Source: Streptomyces humi (GTDB lineage Bacteria; Actinomycetota; Actinomycetes; Streptomycetales; Streptomycetaceae). From it: a stretch of 64,000 nucleotides of DNA. Positions 17,676 to 26,061 of the stretch are shown piece after piece. The stretch lies in contig NZ_LBMU02000022.1 of the NCBI RefSeq assembly GCF_001005085.2, forward strand, positions 1 through 64,000, written 5' to 3'. Numbering within the stretch: position 1 is the first letter of the stretch; each line of letters opens with the position of its first letter. The position numbers were made by a program, and so were the translations under genes. The notes below the pieces were generated by a model. The model was not told the origin of the DNA and ran no database searches. It was given only the letters and a program-made list of their open reading frames with translations.

Positions 17676-18249
17676 AGGCGGCGAAGCCGACGTTGGTGAC
17701 GTATTCGTACTGGCCCCACTCGGAGCCGAGGTCCACCGTCGCGTCGTTGGTCCAGGCGTCGTCGAGGGCGTCCTCGTCGTCGTTGGCCCAGGCCTCGACG
17801 ATCCGGTCCCAGTGGCGCACGTTGAGGGTGCGGAAGGAGACGACGCGCTGGTGCGGGCGGGTCACCTGGGACTGGTTGAGGGGGTGGAACTCGACGCGGG
17901 TGCCGCGGCCCTCGCGGTTGAGGCGGGCGGTCAGGTAGCGGGCCACGTTGTGGCGGCGGACCGTGCGGTACGCGGTCTCGATGGCCTGGAGGTTCTTCCC
18001 GGAGGGGCTGCGTCTGCCGTCCAGCCAGGCCTTCAGGGTGCGGTCGGTGACGGTGAGGCCGGCCTCGCGGGCCGCCTGGCGGGCGCGGTCGGTGCGGGTC
18101 AGGTAGTGCAGCCGGGCGAGCAGACCGCGGCGCTGCGTGATGGGGGTGGCGACGAAACCGGCGAGCGCGTCGAGCTGGCGGGCCGCGGCCTCGTGGCCCT
18201 TGACGCCGCGGGCTCCGAACTTGCCGAAGTCGATGTTCCTCTCCGGCAT
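17674..18249 (-). CDS. Tpg-like putative terminal protein
   Basis: A 191-aa basic protein, very close in length to Streptomyces terminal protein Tpg (about 185 aa), which is covalently attached to linear replicon ends. The first half has the same order of features as Tpg: LLARLHYLTRTDRARQAARE, a helix-turn-helix-like VTDRTLKAWLDGRRSPSGK, then an Arg-rich helix (AYRTVRRHNVARYLTARLNR). The C-terminal half has acidic runs (WANDDEDALDDAW) and a final EWGQYEYVTNVGF motif. It is the last gene of a three-gene operon, 37 bp behind the Tap-like gene, the order seen in tap-tpg loci. Overall similarity is architectural; a DNA-binding regulator is the alternative. Confidence 0.5.
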   Translation of the reverse strand: MPERNIDFGKFGARGVKGHEAAARQLDALAGFVATPITQRRGLLARLHYLTRTDRARQAAREAGLTVTDRTLKAWLDGRRSPSGKNLQAIETAYRTVRRHNVARYLTARLNREGRGTRVEFHPLNQSQVTRPHQRVVSFRTLNVRHWDRIVEAWANDDEDALDDAWTNDATVDLGSEWGQYEYVTNVGFAA

Positions 18250-18286
18250 CTCTCCACTCCTCGCTGCGCGGCCGGGTGACGGGTGT

Positions 18287-19978
18287 TCATGAGGGTACAG
18301 CGGTTCCCGTGCCGTCGTCGGCCGGCTCGGTGTCCACCGTGTACACGTCCTTGACCTTCACCTCGGCGACGCCTCGGCCCTCGGGGAACACCGCCCGCCA
18401 GTCGCCGGTGACGTGCAGTTCGTCGGTGCCCATGGCGCGTACGACCATCAGGCCCTCGTCGTAGGCGCGGTGGGCCTTCCACCACAGGTTGGCGAAGGCC
18501 TGGGAGCGGATGAGGTGCATCCAGTCGGTGCGGTACAGCTCGCGGTTGTAGTTGGACTCCCCGAGGGTGGAGACGAACTTGGAGTACATGGCCTTGACGT
18601 ACTCCAGTGTCACCTCGTCGTCCTCGGTGATCGCCCGGTCCCGGGCGTCCTTCAGGGCGACGCGGAACTTCTCCAGCAGGCCCTCCGTGGCGCCCGACGT
18701 CCACGACTCGTGGATCCGAGGCGGTTCGCACAGCCCGTACTTCGGGCCCGACACCCGCAGCAGCAGGCGCAGGGTGGGTTCGGTGACCCACAGCGGGCCG
18801 GGTTCGTCACGGCTGCCGATCGGGTTGGGCAGGTAGGCGTCGTGCTCCCAGTCGGGCGGGGTGATCAGGTGGACGCCGGCGCGGCGGCGGTCGTGCTGGT
18901 CGCCGGTGGAGTGTTCGAGCTGGCCGAGCGGGAGGTGGGTCTTGAGCGCGCTGAGGTAGGCGCCGTTGACGTCCAGGGCCGTGATCTCGTGTGCGCCTGG
19001 CGGGAGTTCGGGCCTCGTCCACTTGGGGCGGGCCTCCCAGATCTGGTCGGCGCCGCGGGCGGACTGCTTGCGCAGGACGTCGGGCAGCCAGGGATGGGCG
19101 ACCAGTTCGTAGCGTCCGCCCATACGGCTGTGGTCCAGCAGGGCCATGGCGTCGGGAATGGCCCGTTTCAGCAGGGCCTTGGTCGCCGCCTCGACGTCAC
19201 CGGAGTGCTCGGCTAGGGCGGCGGCGACGGCGGCACCGATGAGGTCCGGGGTGTCGGCGGACTTGAGGCGACGGCCGACGGGCACGACCTTGACACCGCG
19301 CCGCGGGGACGGGGACGGGGACGCAGGTGTGGGTGTGGGTGCGGGTGTAGGTGTGGGTGCGGGTGTGGGGATTTGCGTCGGGGCGGGCGTGGGGGTGGAT
19401 GCGGATGCGGTGGCGCCGTCGTGGTTGTCCGGGAGCCGGGGCCGGCCGGCCGGGTCGGGCCGTCCGGTGTCGGGTGTGCCGCGCCGGGTGGGGGCCGCGG
19501 GGGACGGCGTGCCGCAGTCCGTCGGGTCCAGGTGCTGGGGGAAGCCCGCTACCTGGTGGTGGGCGGGCTGTCCGCACAGGACGCAGGGCTGGGGTGTGGT
19601 GAGCACATCGACGTCGTCGCCGTCCTGGACGACCGCCCGCGTGTCGCCGGGCTGCGTGGGGTCGCTGCCCTCCTCCGGGCCGTCGGGCTCCGTCGGGTCG
19701 TCGTCCTCCTCCGCGTCGTGGGACTCGGCGGCGACGGTGGCCAGCTTGGTGCGTGCTCCTTCGAGGAAGTACGCGTACTTCTCCCGGGTCTCACCGCTCG
19801 GGTCGCGACCGGTCTCCCAGCCTCCGACCGTGGACGAGCTGACCCCCAGGGCCTGGGCGAGCTGGGGGCGGGAGAGATTCAGCTCCTCGCGCAGCCGGCG
19901 CCGTTCGTCGGCGGGCGGCAGCGGGACCTCTTTCCTCGCCCCGGCGAGCAGTGCGTCGATCGCGCCGAAGTCCGTCAT
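18287..19978 (-). CDS. Tap-like putative telomere-associated protein
   Basis: A 563-aa protein. An XRE helix-turn-helix is at about 24-60 (LPPADERRRLREELNLSRPQ, GVSSSTVGGWETGRDPSGE), close in style to the N-terminus of Tap. A Cys/His cluster is at 132-155 (CVLC, HH, C), followed by a Thr-Pro repeat linker (about 195-225). The large C-terminal domain contains EITALDVNGAYLSAL (Asp336), GPLWVTEPTLRLLL and a final LMVVRAMGTDELHV. In Tap the corresponding motifs read like VGVDVNMAFAAAA and WYATPTV, within a domain reported to have primase activity. It overlaps the upstream HTH gene by ATGA and precedes the Tpg-like gene. Homology to Tap is inferred from motif order, not from an alignment. A generic regulator fused to a nucleotidyltransferase-like domain is possible. 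Confidence 0.5.
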   Translation of the reverse strand: MTDFGAIDALLAGARKEVPLPPADERRRLREELNLSRPQLAQALGVSSSTVGGWETGRDPSGETREKYAYFLEGARTKLATVAAESHDAEEDDDPTEPDGPEEGSDPTQPGDTRAVVQDGDDVDVLTTPQPCVLCGQPAHHQVAGFPQHLDPTDCGTPSPAAPTRRGTPDTGRPDPAGRPRLPDNHDGATASASTPTPAPTQIPTPAPTPTPAPTPTPASPSPSPRRGVKVVPVGRRLKSADTPDLIGAAVAAALAEHSGDVEAATKALLKRAIPDAMALLDHSRMGGRYELVAHPWLPDVLRKQSARGADQIWEARPKWTRPELPPGAHEITALDVNGAYLSALKTHLPLGQLEHSTGDQHDRRRAGVHLITPPDWEHDAYLPNPIGSRDEPGPLWVTEPTLRLLLRVSGPKYGLCEPPRIHESWTSGATEGLLEKFRVALKDARDRAITEDDEVTLEYVKAMYSKFVSTLGESNYNRELYRTDWMHLIRSQAFANLWWKAHRAYDEGLMVVRAMGTDELHVTGDWRAVFPEGRGVAEVKVKDVYTVDTEPADDGTGTAVPS

Positions 19979-20280
19979 CGCACCGTCCCCTCGACGGCGG
20001 TGATACGTGCCCCGCCGGGCGGCCGGCCGGGTGCGCGGCGGCGGGCGGCGGGCAGTGCCTCGACGGCCCGGGTCGGTCCCGCGAGGAGATCGAGCGGGTC
20101 GATGCCGTAGTGCGCGGCGACCGCCTCGCAGTCGCTCAGACTCCACCCGGCGGTGCCTGACTGGCGGCGGCTCACCTGGGCCTGGGTGACCCCCAGCGCG
20201 TCGGCGAGCCTGGTCTGCGATTCGCCGGTGGCGTGCAGGAGCGCCGCCACCGCCGAACGGACCCGCTCTTCGAGGTTCAT
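19975..20280 (-). CDS. Small XRE-type HTH protein
   Basis: A 101-aa protein that is mostly one Cro/C1-type helix-turn-helix domain (GESQTRLADALGVTQAQVSR, then SGTAGWSLSDCEAVAAHYGI) with a basic Pro/Arg-rich tail. The ATG at 20280 is used; a GTG two codons upstream is possible. Its stop overlaps the start of the Tap-like gene (ATGA). It is probably the autoregulator or a DNA-binding partner of this operon. Confidence 0.8.
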   Translation of the reverse strand: MNLEERVRSAVAALLHATGESQTRLADALGVTQAQVSRRQSGTAGWSLSDCEAVAAHYGIDPLDLLAGPTRAVEALPAARRRAPGRPPGGARITAVEGTVR

Positions 20281-20358
20281 GCTCACGCCGCCGACCCTAC
20301 CCCGCGAAGCTCACCCGTCATACGGAAACCGCATCGCGGCTCGGCGGCCGGGCCGGGA

Positions 20359-20553
20359 CTACAGACCCAGGTCGAGGGCCAGGCACGAGTAGTACTTCCA
20401 GTTGCCTTCGGGGTTGTACGAGTCCTTGGCGCCGCCGGGCGTGGCCTCCACCTCCTGGGTCATCTGGTCGAAGCGGATGCGCTCGGGGAGCCGGCCGAAC
20501 CGGGCGTGACGCAGTTCCGCCGCGGCGGCGTCGGTGGTGAGTTCCTTCTTCAT
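20359..20553 (-). CDS. 64-aa hypothetical protein
   Basis: A small acidic/aromatic protein: Asp/Ala-rich start, then RHARFGRLPERIRFDQMTQE, GGAKDSYNPEGNWKYYSC and a hydrophobic end. GGAGAACGACC precedes the ATG at 20553, which fixes the start. It is conserved-looking but of unknown function; the single Cys next to KYY is notable and a peptide precursor is conceivable. A CGTCACC-N9-GGTGACG operator with an embedded TTGAC lies 69 bases upstream and points towards it. Confidence 0.65.
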   Translation of the reverse strand: MKKELTTDAAAAELRHARFGRLPERIRFDQMTQEVEATPGGAKDSYNPEGNWKYYSCLALDLGL

Positions 20554-20621
20554 GGTCGTTCTCCACTCCGTGATCGCGTCCTGCTGGTGGGCCTGGACGA
20601 GTACCAGCATGCTCTTCTTTT

Positions 20622-20644
20622 CGTCACCGGTCAAGACGGTGACG
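20622..20644 (-). promoter_or_regulatory. Operator copy 1 (CGTCACC-N9-GGTGACG)
   Basis: A perfect 7-bp inverted repeat with a 9-bp centre. On the minus strand the centre gives GTCTTGACC, a -35-like TTGACC, followed after 17 bases by CATGCT. It sits between the 64-aa gene and the divergent SDR gene and matches five other sites in the window. Confidence 0.7.
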
Positions 20645-20735
20645 GAAACGGAGTTCGAGACATGTTTGGGTTGCGCATACGTATGATCGGAAGCGGCAGT
20701 CAGCACATCAGTGAGCAGCGACGTTTGAAGGGGCC

Positions 20736-21515
20736 ATGGATCTTCAACTCAGCGGTCGACGGGCCGTGATCACCGGTGGCAGCCGGGGTATCGGATTCGC
20801 CATCGGGCGGGCCCTGGCGGCGGAAGGCGTGTCCGTCGCCCTCGTGGCCCGATCCGCCGACCAGGTGGCGGAACAGGCGGCGCTCCTCGGCTCGGAGACC
20901 GGTGCCGAGGTCATCGGCGTCGCCGCCGACACCGGGGACGACGCCTCGGTGCGGGCCATGGCCGCGACCGTGCGGGACCGGCTCGGCGGGGTGGACATCC
21001 TGGTGAACAACGCCGCCGCCATGAACCCCGGGGCGATCCCGGAGGACGCCCTGGAAGCCGAGATCAACGTGAAGGTGCGGGGTTACCTCCGATGCGTCCG
21101 CGCCTTCGCCCCGGAGATGACGGAACGGGGCTGGGGAAGAATCGTCAACATCGGCGGACTGGGGGCGCGCATGACCGGATCGGTGACCGGTTCGGTCCGC
21201 AACGTCGCGGTGACCGCCATGACGAAGAACCTGGCCGACGAACTCGGGCCGAGTGGCGTCAACGTCAACTCCGTGCATCCCGGTGCCACCCGTACCAGCA
21301 CCTTCGTGGCGAACCTCGAACGCCGTGCCGCGGCCTCGGGCCGCAGCACGCAGGAACTGGAGCGGGAGTGGGCGGCGGCCGCGTCGATCGAGCGGCTCGT
21401 GGAACCGTCCGAGGTGGCGGCCGTCGTCGCCTTCCTGGCGAGCCCGCTCAGCGTGGCCATCAACGGTGACCCGGTCAACGTGGGCGGCGGGCTGAAGGGC
21501 TCGATCTACTACTAG
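20736..21515 (+). CDS. Atypical SDR family protein lacking catalytic triad
   Basis: A 259-aa SDR-fold protein with an intact cofactor motif (ITGGSRGIGFAIGRALA) and NNAA, but the active-site positions differ. The Ser region reads NIGGLGA, and where YxxxK is expected the sequence is TGSVRNVAV, so Ser, Tyr and Lys are all missing. The later TKNLADELG helix and VHPGATRTS loop are normal. The same subgroup occurs widely in actinobacteria, so it is probably functional by another mechanism or regulatory. Divergent from the 64-aa gene across an operator. Confidence 0.88.
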   Translation: MDLQLSGRRAVITGGSRGIGFAIGRALAAEGVSVALVARSADQVAEQAALLGSETGAEVIGVAADTGDDASVRAMAATVRDRLGGVDILVNNAAAMNPGAIPEDALEAEINVKVRGYLRCVRAFAPEMTERGWGRIVNIGGLGARMTGSVTGSVRNVAVTAMTKNLADELGPSGVNVNSVHPGATRTSTFVANLERRAAASGRSTQELEREWAAAASIERLVEPSEVAAVVAFLASPLSVAINGDPVNVGGGLKGSIYY

Positions 21516-21561
21516 GCCCGCGAAAGGGCCGGGAACGGGTACTGCCGGGGGGTCGTGCGGC

Positions 21562-22602
21562 TCACCGCATGGCGGCTGCCTCTCGGACCGCCGCGGTGAA
21601 CGCTCCCGGCTGCTCCTGCGGCAGGTTGTGGCCCGCGCCGGGCACGACGTGGTGCGTCCAGGGGCCCGCGAAATGCGCGGCGTAGCCGCTGCCGTCGGTC
21701 GGTGGGACGACGCCGTCGGCCGCCCCGTCCAGCGTGACCGTGGGGACGGTGATCCTGGGCTGGTCCAGCAGCCTGTCCTCCAGGTCCGCGTACCGGGGGT
21801 CGCCGGGCGCGGCGGCCAGCCGGTGCCGGTAGCTGTGGATCACCACGTCGACGTAGTCCGGGTTGGTCCACAGCGCTGCCGTCCGCGCGAACTCGGCCTC
21901 GGTGAACTGCCATCGGGGCGAGTTGCGGTGCCAGACGACGCGCGCCAGGCCCTCCCTGTCTCGCTGTAGCCCCTGCCGGCCGCGCTCGGTCAGGAAGTAG
22001 AAGAAGTACCAGTAACCCTCCTCCAGCGAGGGGGCCAGCGGGTTGCGGGCGGCGGCCAGGTTCTGGACGAGGTAGCCGTTGACGGAGACCAGGCCGGTGC
22101 AGCGCCCGGGCCACAGCGCGGCGGCGACGTCAGCGGCGCGGCCGCCCCAGTCGTAGCCCGCGAACAGGGCCCGCGGGATGCGCAGCGCGTCCATGAAGGC
22201 GATGAGGTCGGCGCCGAGCGCCGCCTGCTCCCCGGAGCGGAGGGTGTCGGCGTGCCGGAACCGGGTCTCTCCGTGACCGCGCAGGTAGGGGATGTAGCAG
22301 CGGTAGTCGTGCCGGGCGAGGGCGGGCGCCACCTCGGCGTAGGAGCCGACGGGGCTGAAGGGCCAGCCGTGCAGGAGGATCACGGGCCTGCCGCCGGCCG
22401 GACCGACGTCGTGGTACGCGATGTCGAGGAGGTCCGTGCGGGTGTGCCGGACGGGTCCCAGCTCGTGCGTGGCGCCTCCGGCCGAGGTCTTGGAGGCCGC
22501 CGTACCCGTGCGCGCCGAGGCCTGGGGCGCCCCGGTGAGGCCGGCGGCTCCCGCCAGGGCCGTCGCGGTCGCGGCCTGGGTCAGTCTGCGCCTGCTGATC
22601 AT
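21562..22602 (-). CDS. Exported alpha/beta hydrolase, epoxide-hydrolase-like
   Basis: A 346-aa protein with a twin-arginine-type signal (ISRRRLTQAATATALAGAAG). The alpha/beta-hydrolase fold follows: oxyanion motif HGWPFSP, nucleophile elbow GYDWGG with Asp as nucleophile (as in epoxide hydrolases and haloalkane dehalogenases), a cap with paired Tyr in YWYFFYFLTE, and the late GAGHNLPQEQPG carrying the catalytic His. The ATG at 22602 is used so that the Tat motif is at the N-terminus. The promoter region carries an operator shared with ohr. Substrate unknown. Confidence 0.88.
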   Translation of the reverse strand: MISRRRLTQAATATALAGAAGLTGAPQASARTGTAASKTSAGGATHELGPVRHTRTDLLDIAYHDVGPAGGRPVILLHGWPFSPVGSYAEVAPALARHDYRCYIPYLRGHGETRFRHADTLRSGEQAALGADLIAFMDALRIPRALFAGYDWGGRAADVAAALWPGRCTGLVSVNGYLVQNLAAARNPLAPSLEEGYWYFFYFLTERGRQGLQRDREGLARVVWHRNSPRWQFTEAEFARTAALWTNPDYVDVVIHSYRHRLAAAPGDPRYADLEDRLLDQPRITVPTVTLDGAADGVVPPTDGSGYAAHFAGPWTHHVVPGAGHNLPQEQPGAFTAAVREAAAMR

Positions 22603-22998
22603 GTCGGCGTCCTCGCGTTCGATTCTGAGGTGTGAGGAGACGTGTACACACTCGCGATACGTCACCCCTTTAACAGGTGACGAGGATGCTTGGTCAGGGT
22701 ATCTGTGTCAAGCAGACGGGTCAGCAGGCTCGCGGGGACATGTGTCGAGTGAGGTGTGGGTTTCGGCCAACCTGACCACAGGCACGGGGAGACCGAGCGC
22801 CGCCCGGACAGGCTCACGGTCGGGTACCGGCGGCGCCGTCGTCGGCACCGCGCTCCAGTTGGACACCTGCGGTACGGGGGCCTCTTAGGACTGGTCGGTG
22901 GCGGCTGACGGCAGTGTGGGATGACCGATTCCGCTCTTTCCGATCCGTCGACACGTGTTTCAATGTGCGAATCGGCACACGAGGAAAGGGCGGATCGC
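22603..22998. other. Divergent intergenic region
   Basis: This 396-bp region separates the Tat hydrolase (left, minus) from a small secreted protein (right, plus). It holds an operator at 22660-22682 and several ACACG/ACATGTG words; no gene was found. Confidence 0.6.
22660..22682 (-). promoter_or_regulatory. Operator copy 2 (CGTCACC-N9-GGTGACG)
   Basis: CGTCACC, CCTTTAACA, GGTGACG, 58 bases before the hydrolase start. On the minus strand the centre is TGTTAAAGG, a degenerate -35. Confidence 0.7.
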
Positions 22999-23355
22999 AT
23001 GTTCACCACCAGGACGAAGCTCCGTGGCGCGGCCGCTGCCGCGATCGTCACCGCGGCCCTGACGGGCATGAGTGCCGGGACGGCGAACGCGGCGACCTGG
23101 CCCACGCTGACGGAAGGTGCCTACCTGTACTCCGGTACCACCGGAACCGGTGCGGTCACCAAGGTCGATCTCGGTGACCTAGGCACGTGCCACTCCCTGT
23201 CAGGACCGGTCCGCTCGGTCCAGATCGCCAACGGCGCCGCCTCGCTGGAACTCGCCTCGGGGGCCGGCTGCACCGGCGCGACCTGGCGCTCCGGCTCACT
23301 GGCGCAGACCGACCTGCCGTGGGCGGCGCTGAGCTACCGCGTGGTGCCGGCGTAA
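22999..23355 (+). CDS. Small secreted protein
   Basis: A 118-aa protein with a clear signal peptide (TRTKLRGAAAAAIVTAALTG, cleavage likely after ANA) and a mature part of about 85 residues that is Gly/Thr/Ala-rich with two Cys residues (GTCHSL and GAGCTGA) probably forming a disulfide. GAGGAAAGGG lies before the ATG at 22999. A short GC hairpin (CGCCCCGG at 23368, CCGGGGCG at 23387) follows the stop. Function unknown. Confidence 0.75.
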   Translation: MFTTRTKLRGAAAAAIVTAALTGMSAGTANAATWPTLTEGAYLYSGTTGTGAVTKVDLGDLGTCHSLSGPVRSVQIANGAASLELASGAGCTGATWRSGSLAQTDLPWAALSYRVVPA

Positions 23356-23666
23356 CGACACATATGGCGCCCCGGCCGGCCGACGACCGGGGCGACTCAG
23401 CGGTCGACGCCTTTGGTGTGCCGTCCTCGCGGGTGGTCACGCCCTCGGCGCCGGTCAGGGAGCGGCGGCGACGACGGCACAGGCGGCGGCGGTGCCGCTC
23501 CGGATCCCGACGGCTGGCGTTCTGGAGCCGTTCTGGAGCCGTTCTGGAGCCGTTCTGGAGCCGTTGTTCCGGAACTCGGTCCCTTCGGTCCCTGTTCCGG
23601 GTGGCCGGTCGGGGGGAAACCTGCCGCGACCGGCATACACGGGCCCGTGAAGTCGGCGGCCTTCTG
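23356..23666. other. Intergenic gap with tandem repeat and iteron-like dyad
   Basis: This 311-bp gap lies between two convergent genes. It carries a weak hairpin at 23368-23394, a 4 x 11-bp repeat at 23519-23562 and GGTCCCTTCGGTCCCT at 23578-23593, which is the iteron of the putative origin near 59 kb. Confidence 0.6.
23519..23562. repeat. 4 x 11-bp tandem repeat
   Basis: Four identical GTTCTGGAGCC units in tandem. Confidence 0.95.
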
Positions 23667-24564
<898 letters not shown>

Positions 24565-24629
24565 ACCAGCCTCGCTTCCCAGCGGTGCGCCCGCGGGGCC
24601 CCGCCTGCGCCTGCGCACACACCTCGCTG

Positions 24630-24658
24630 AACACATGTGATCGTATCTCACATGTGTT
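24630..24658. promoter_or_regulatory. Perfect inverted repeat upstream of WhiB gene
   Basis: AACACATGTGA at 24630-24640 and TCACATGTGTT at 24648-24658 form 11-bp perfect arms around a 7-bp spacer, in an AT-richer gap between the WhiB and dehydrogenase genes. Related half sites recur in other intergenic regions. Confidence 0.7.
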
Positions 24659-24685
24659 ACATCGTCGTGTCAGACCCACCGGAGG

Positions 24686-25660
24686 TCAGTCCTCGTACCG
24701 GACGCGGTGGCACAGCGCGGGTACGGCGCCCGAGGCGAGATCCGGCAGGACGGCGGGCAGTTCCTCGAACCGGCTCTCGCCGGTGATCAGGACGTCCAGG
24801 GCCGGGTCGGCGAGGAGCTCCAGGGCGAGCGCGAGCCGGTCCGCGTAGCCGCGGTGGCCGCGGGCGGGCGAGACGGTGCCGACCTGGCTGCTGCGGATGG
24901 TGAGCCGGCGGGAGTGGAAGCCCTCGCCGAGCGGCAGGGCGACGCGCCGGTCGCCGTACCAGCTCAGGTCGATCACCGTGCCCTCGGTCCTGACCAGTTC
25001 CAGGGACCGGGCGAGGCCCTGCTCGGTGGCGCTGGCGTGCACGACCAGGTCGCACTCCTCGCGTGCCTCCTCGGGGGCGGCGAACTCCGCGCCGAGCGCT
25101 GCGGCGACGGCCGAGCGGGCGGGGTCGGCGTCCACCAGCTGCACCCGCACCCCGGGGAAACGGGCCAGCAGGGCCGCCACCGAGCAGCCGACCATGCCGC
25201 CGCCGACCACCGCGATCCGGTCGCCGATCAGGGGCGCGGCGTCCCACAGGGCGTTCACGGCGGTCTCGACGGTGCCGGCGAGGACGGCCCGCTCGGCCGG
25301 CACGCCGTCGGGCAGCGGGGTGACCGCGCTCGCGGGGACGACGTAGCGGGTCTGGTGCGGGTAGAGACAGAACACCGTCCGGCCGGTCAGGCGGGCCGGG
25401 CCCGCCTCCACGACGCCGACGTTGAGGTAGCCGTACTTCACCGGGCCGGGGAACTCGCCGTCCTGGAACGGTGCCCGCATCACGTCCCACTGGCTGCGGG
25501 GCACCTGGCCGCGGAAGACCAGCGTCTCGGTGCCGCGGCTGACCCCCGACCACAGGGTGCGCACCACGACGTCGCCTTCTCCGGGGTTCGGCAGCGAGAC
25601 ATCACGTATCTCGCCGTGGTTCGGCGAACGCAGCCAGAACGCGCGGGCGGAGTGGGGCAT
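24686..25660 (-). CDS. Zinc-type alcohol dehydrogenase family protein
   Basis: A 324-aa medium-chain dehydrogenase/reductase-like protein. The N-terminal GroES-like half has VVVRTLWSGVSRGTETLVFRG; the Rossmann half has IAVVGGGMVGCSVAALLARF and a VDADPARS cofactor strand. The classical catalytic Cys/His zinc ligands are not evident, as in the bacteriochlorophyll BchC-like or zinc-independent subgroup. AGGAGGAACACC before the ATG at 25660 fixes the start. Divergent from the LAL regulator at 26062. Substrate unknown. Confidence 0.85.
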   Translation of the reverse strand: MPHSARAFWLRSPNHGEIRDVSLPNPGEGDVVVRTLWSGVSRGTETLVFRGQVPRSQWDVMRAPFQDGEFPGPVKYGYLNVGVVEAGPARLTGRTVFCLYPHQTRYVVPASAVTPLPDGVPAERAVLAGTVETAVNALWDAAPLIGDRIAVVGGGMVGCSVAALLARFPGVRVQLVDADPARSAVAAALGAEFAAPEEAREECDLVVHASATEQGLARSLELVRTEGTVIDLSWYGDRRVALPLGEGFHSRRLTIRSSQVGTVSPARGHRGYADRLALALELLADPALDVLITGESRFEELPAVLPDLASGAVPALCHRVRYED

Positions 25661-26061
25661 CGGGGTGTTCCTCCTGGCGGGTGGGGACGTCGGACCGACA
25701 GAACATGTCTCGCAGCAGAAGGTACACACTTCCACGCGGTCCCGAGCGCCCGACCGGACGGTCCGTAGGGGGCAGGCAAGCCGCGCAACAAGAACTTTTT
25801 CGGCCATACCAGGTGACGAAACCCCCCGGGGCATCTAGTCTCCTGCGTGAAGGTGTGCGTGAGGTATGCGTACGTTGTGGACGGGGGCCGGAGTCGGACG
25901 GCCGGCCGCACACACCCTCGGTTCGGGCGGGGAACGGCGGGGATGTGTTCGCCCGGCGAGCGTCAAGGACGACGTACTCTCGCCATGACGCCTGGCGATG
26001 TGTGCGCACGGACCGGCGTGTCCGGGCCGGGCTGGTTCAGCGGTGAAGGGAGTGCGGGGCT

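Noticed and set aside
13790..17719. A 1309-residue open frame on the minus strand
   Set aside because: It lies antisense to the subtilase, which has a full catalytic triad, and has low-complexity Arg/Gly/Pro composition typical of a shadow in GC-rich DNA.
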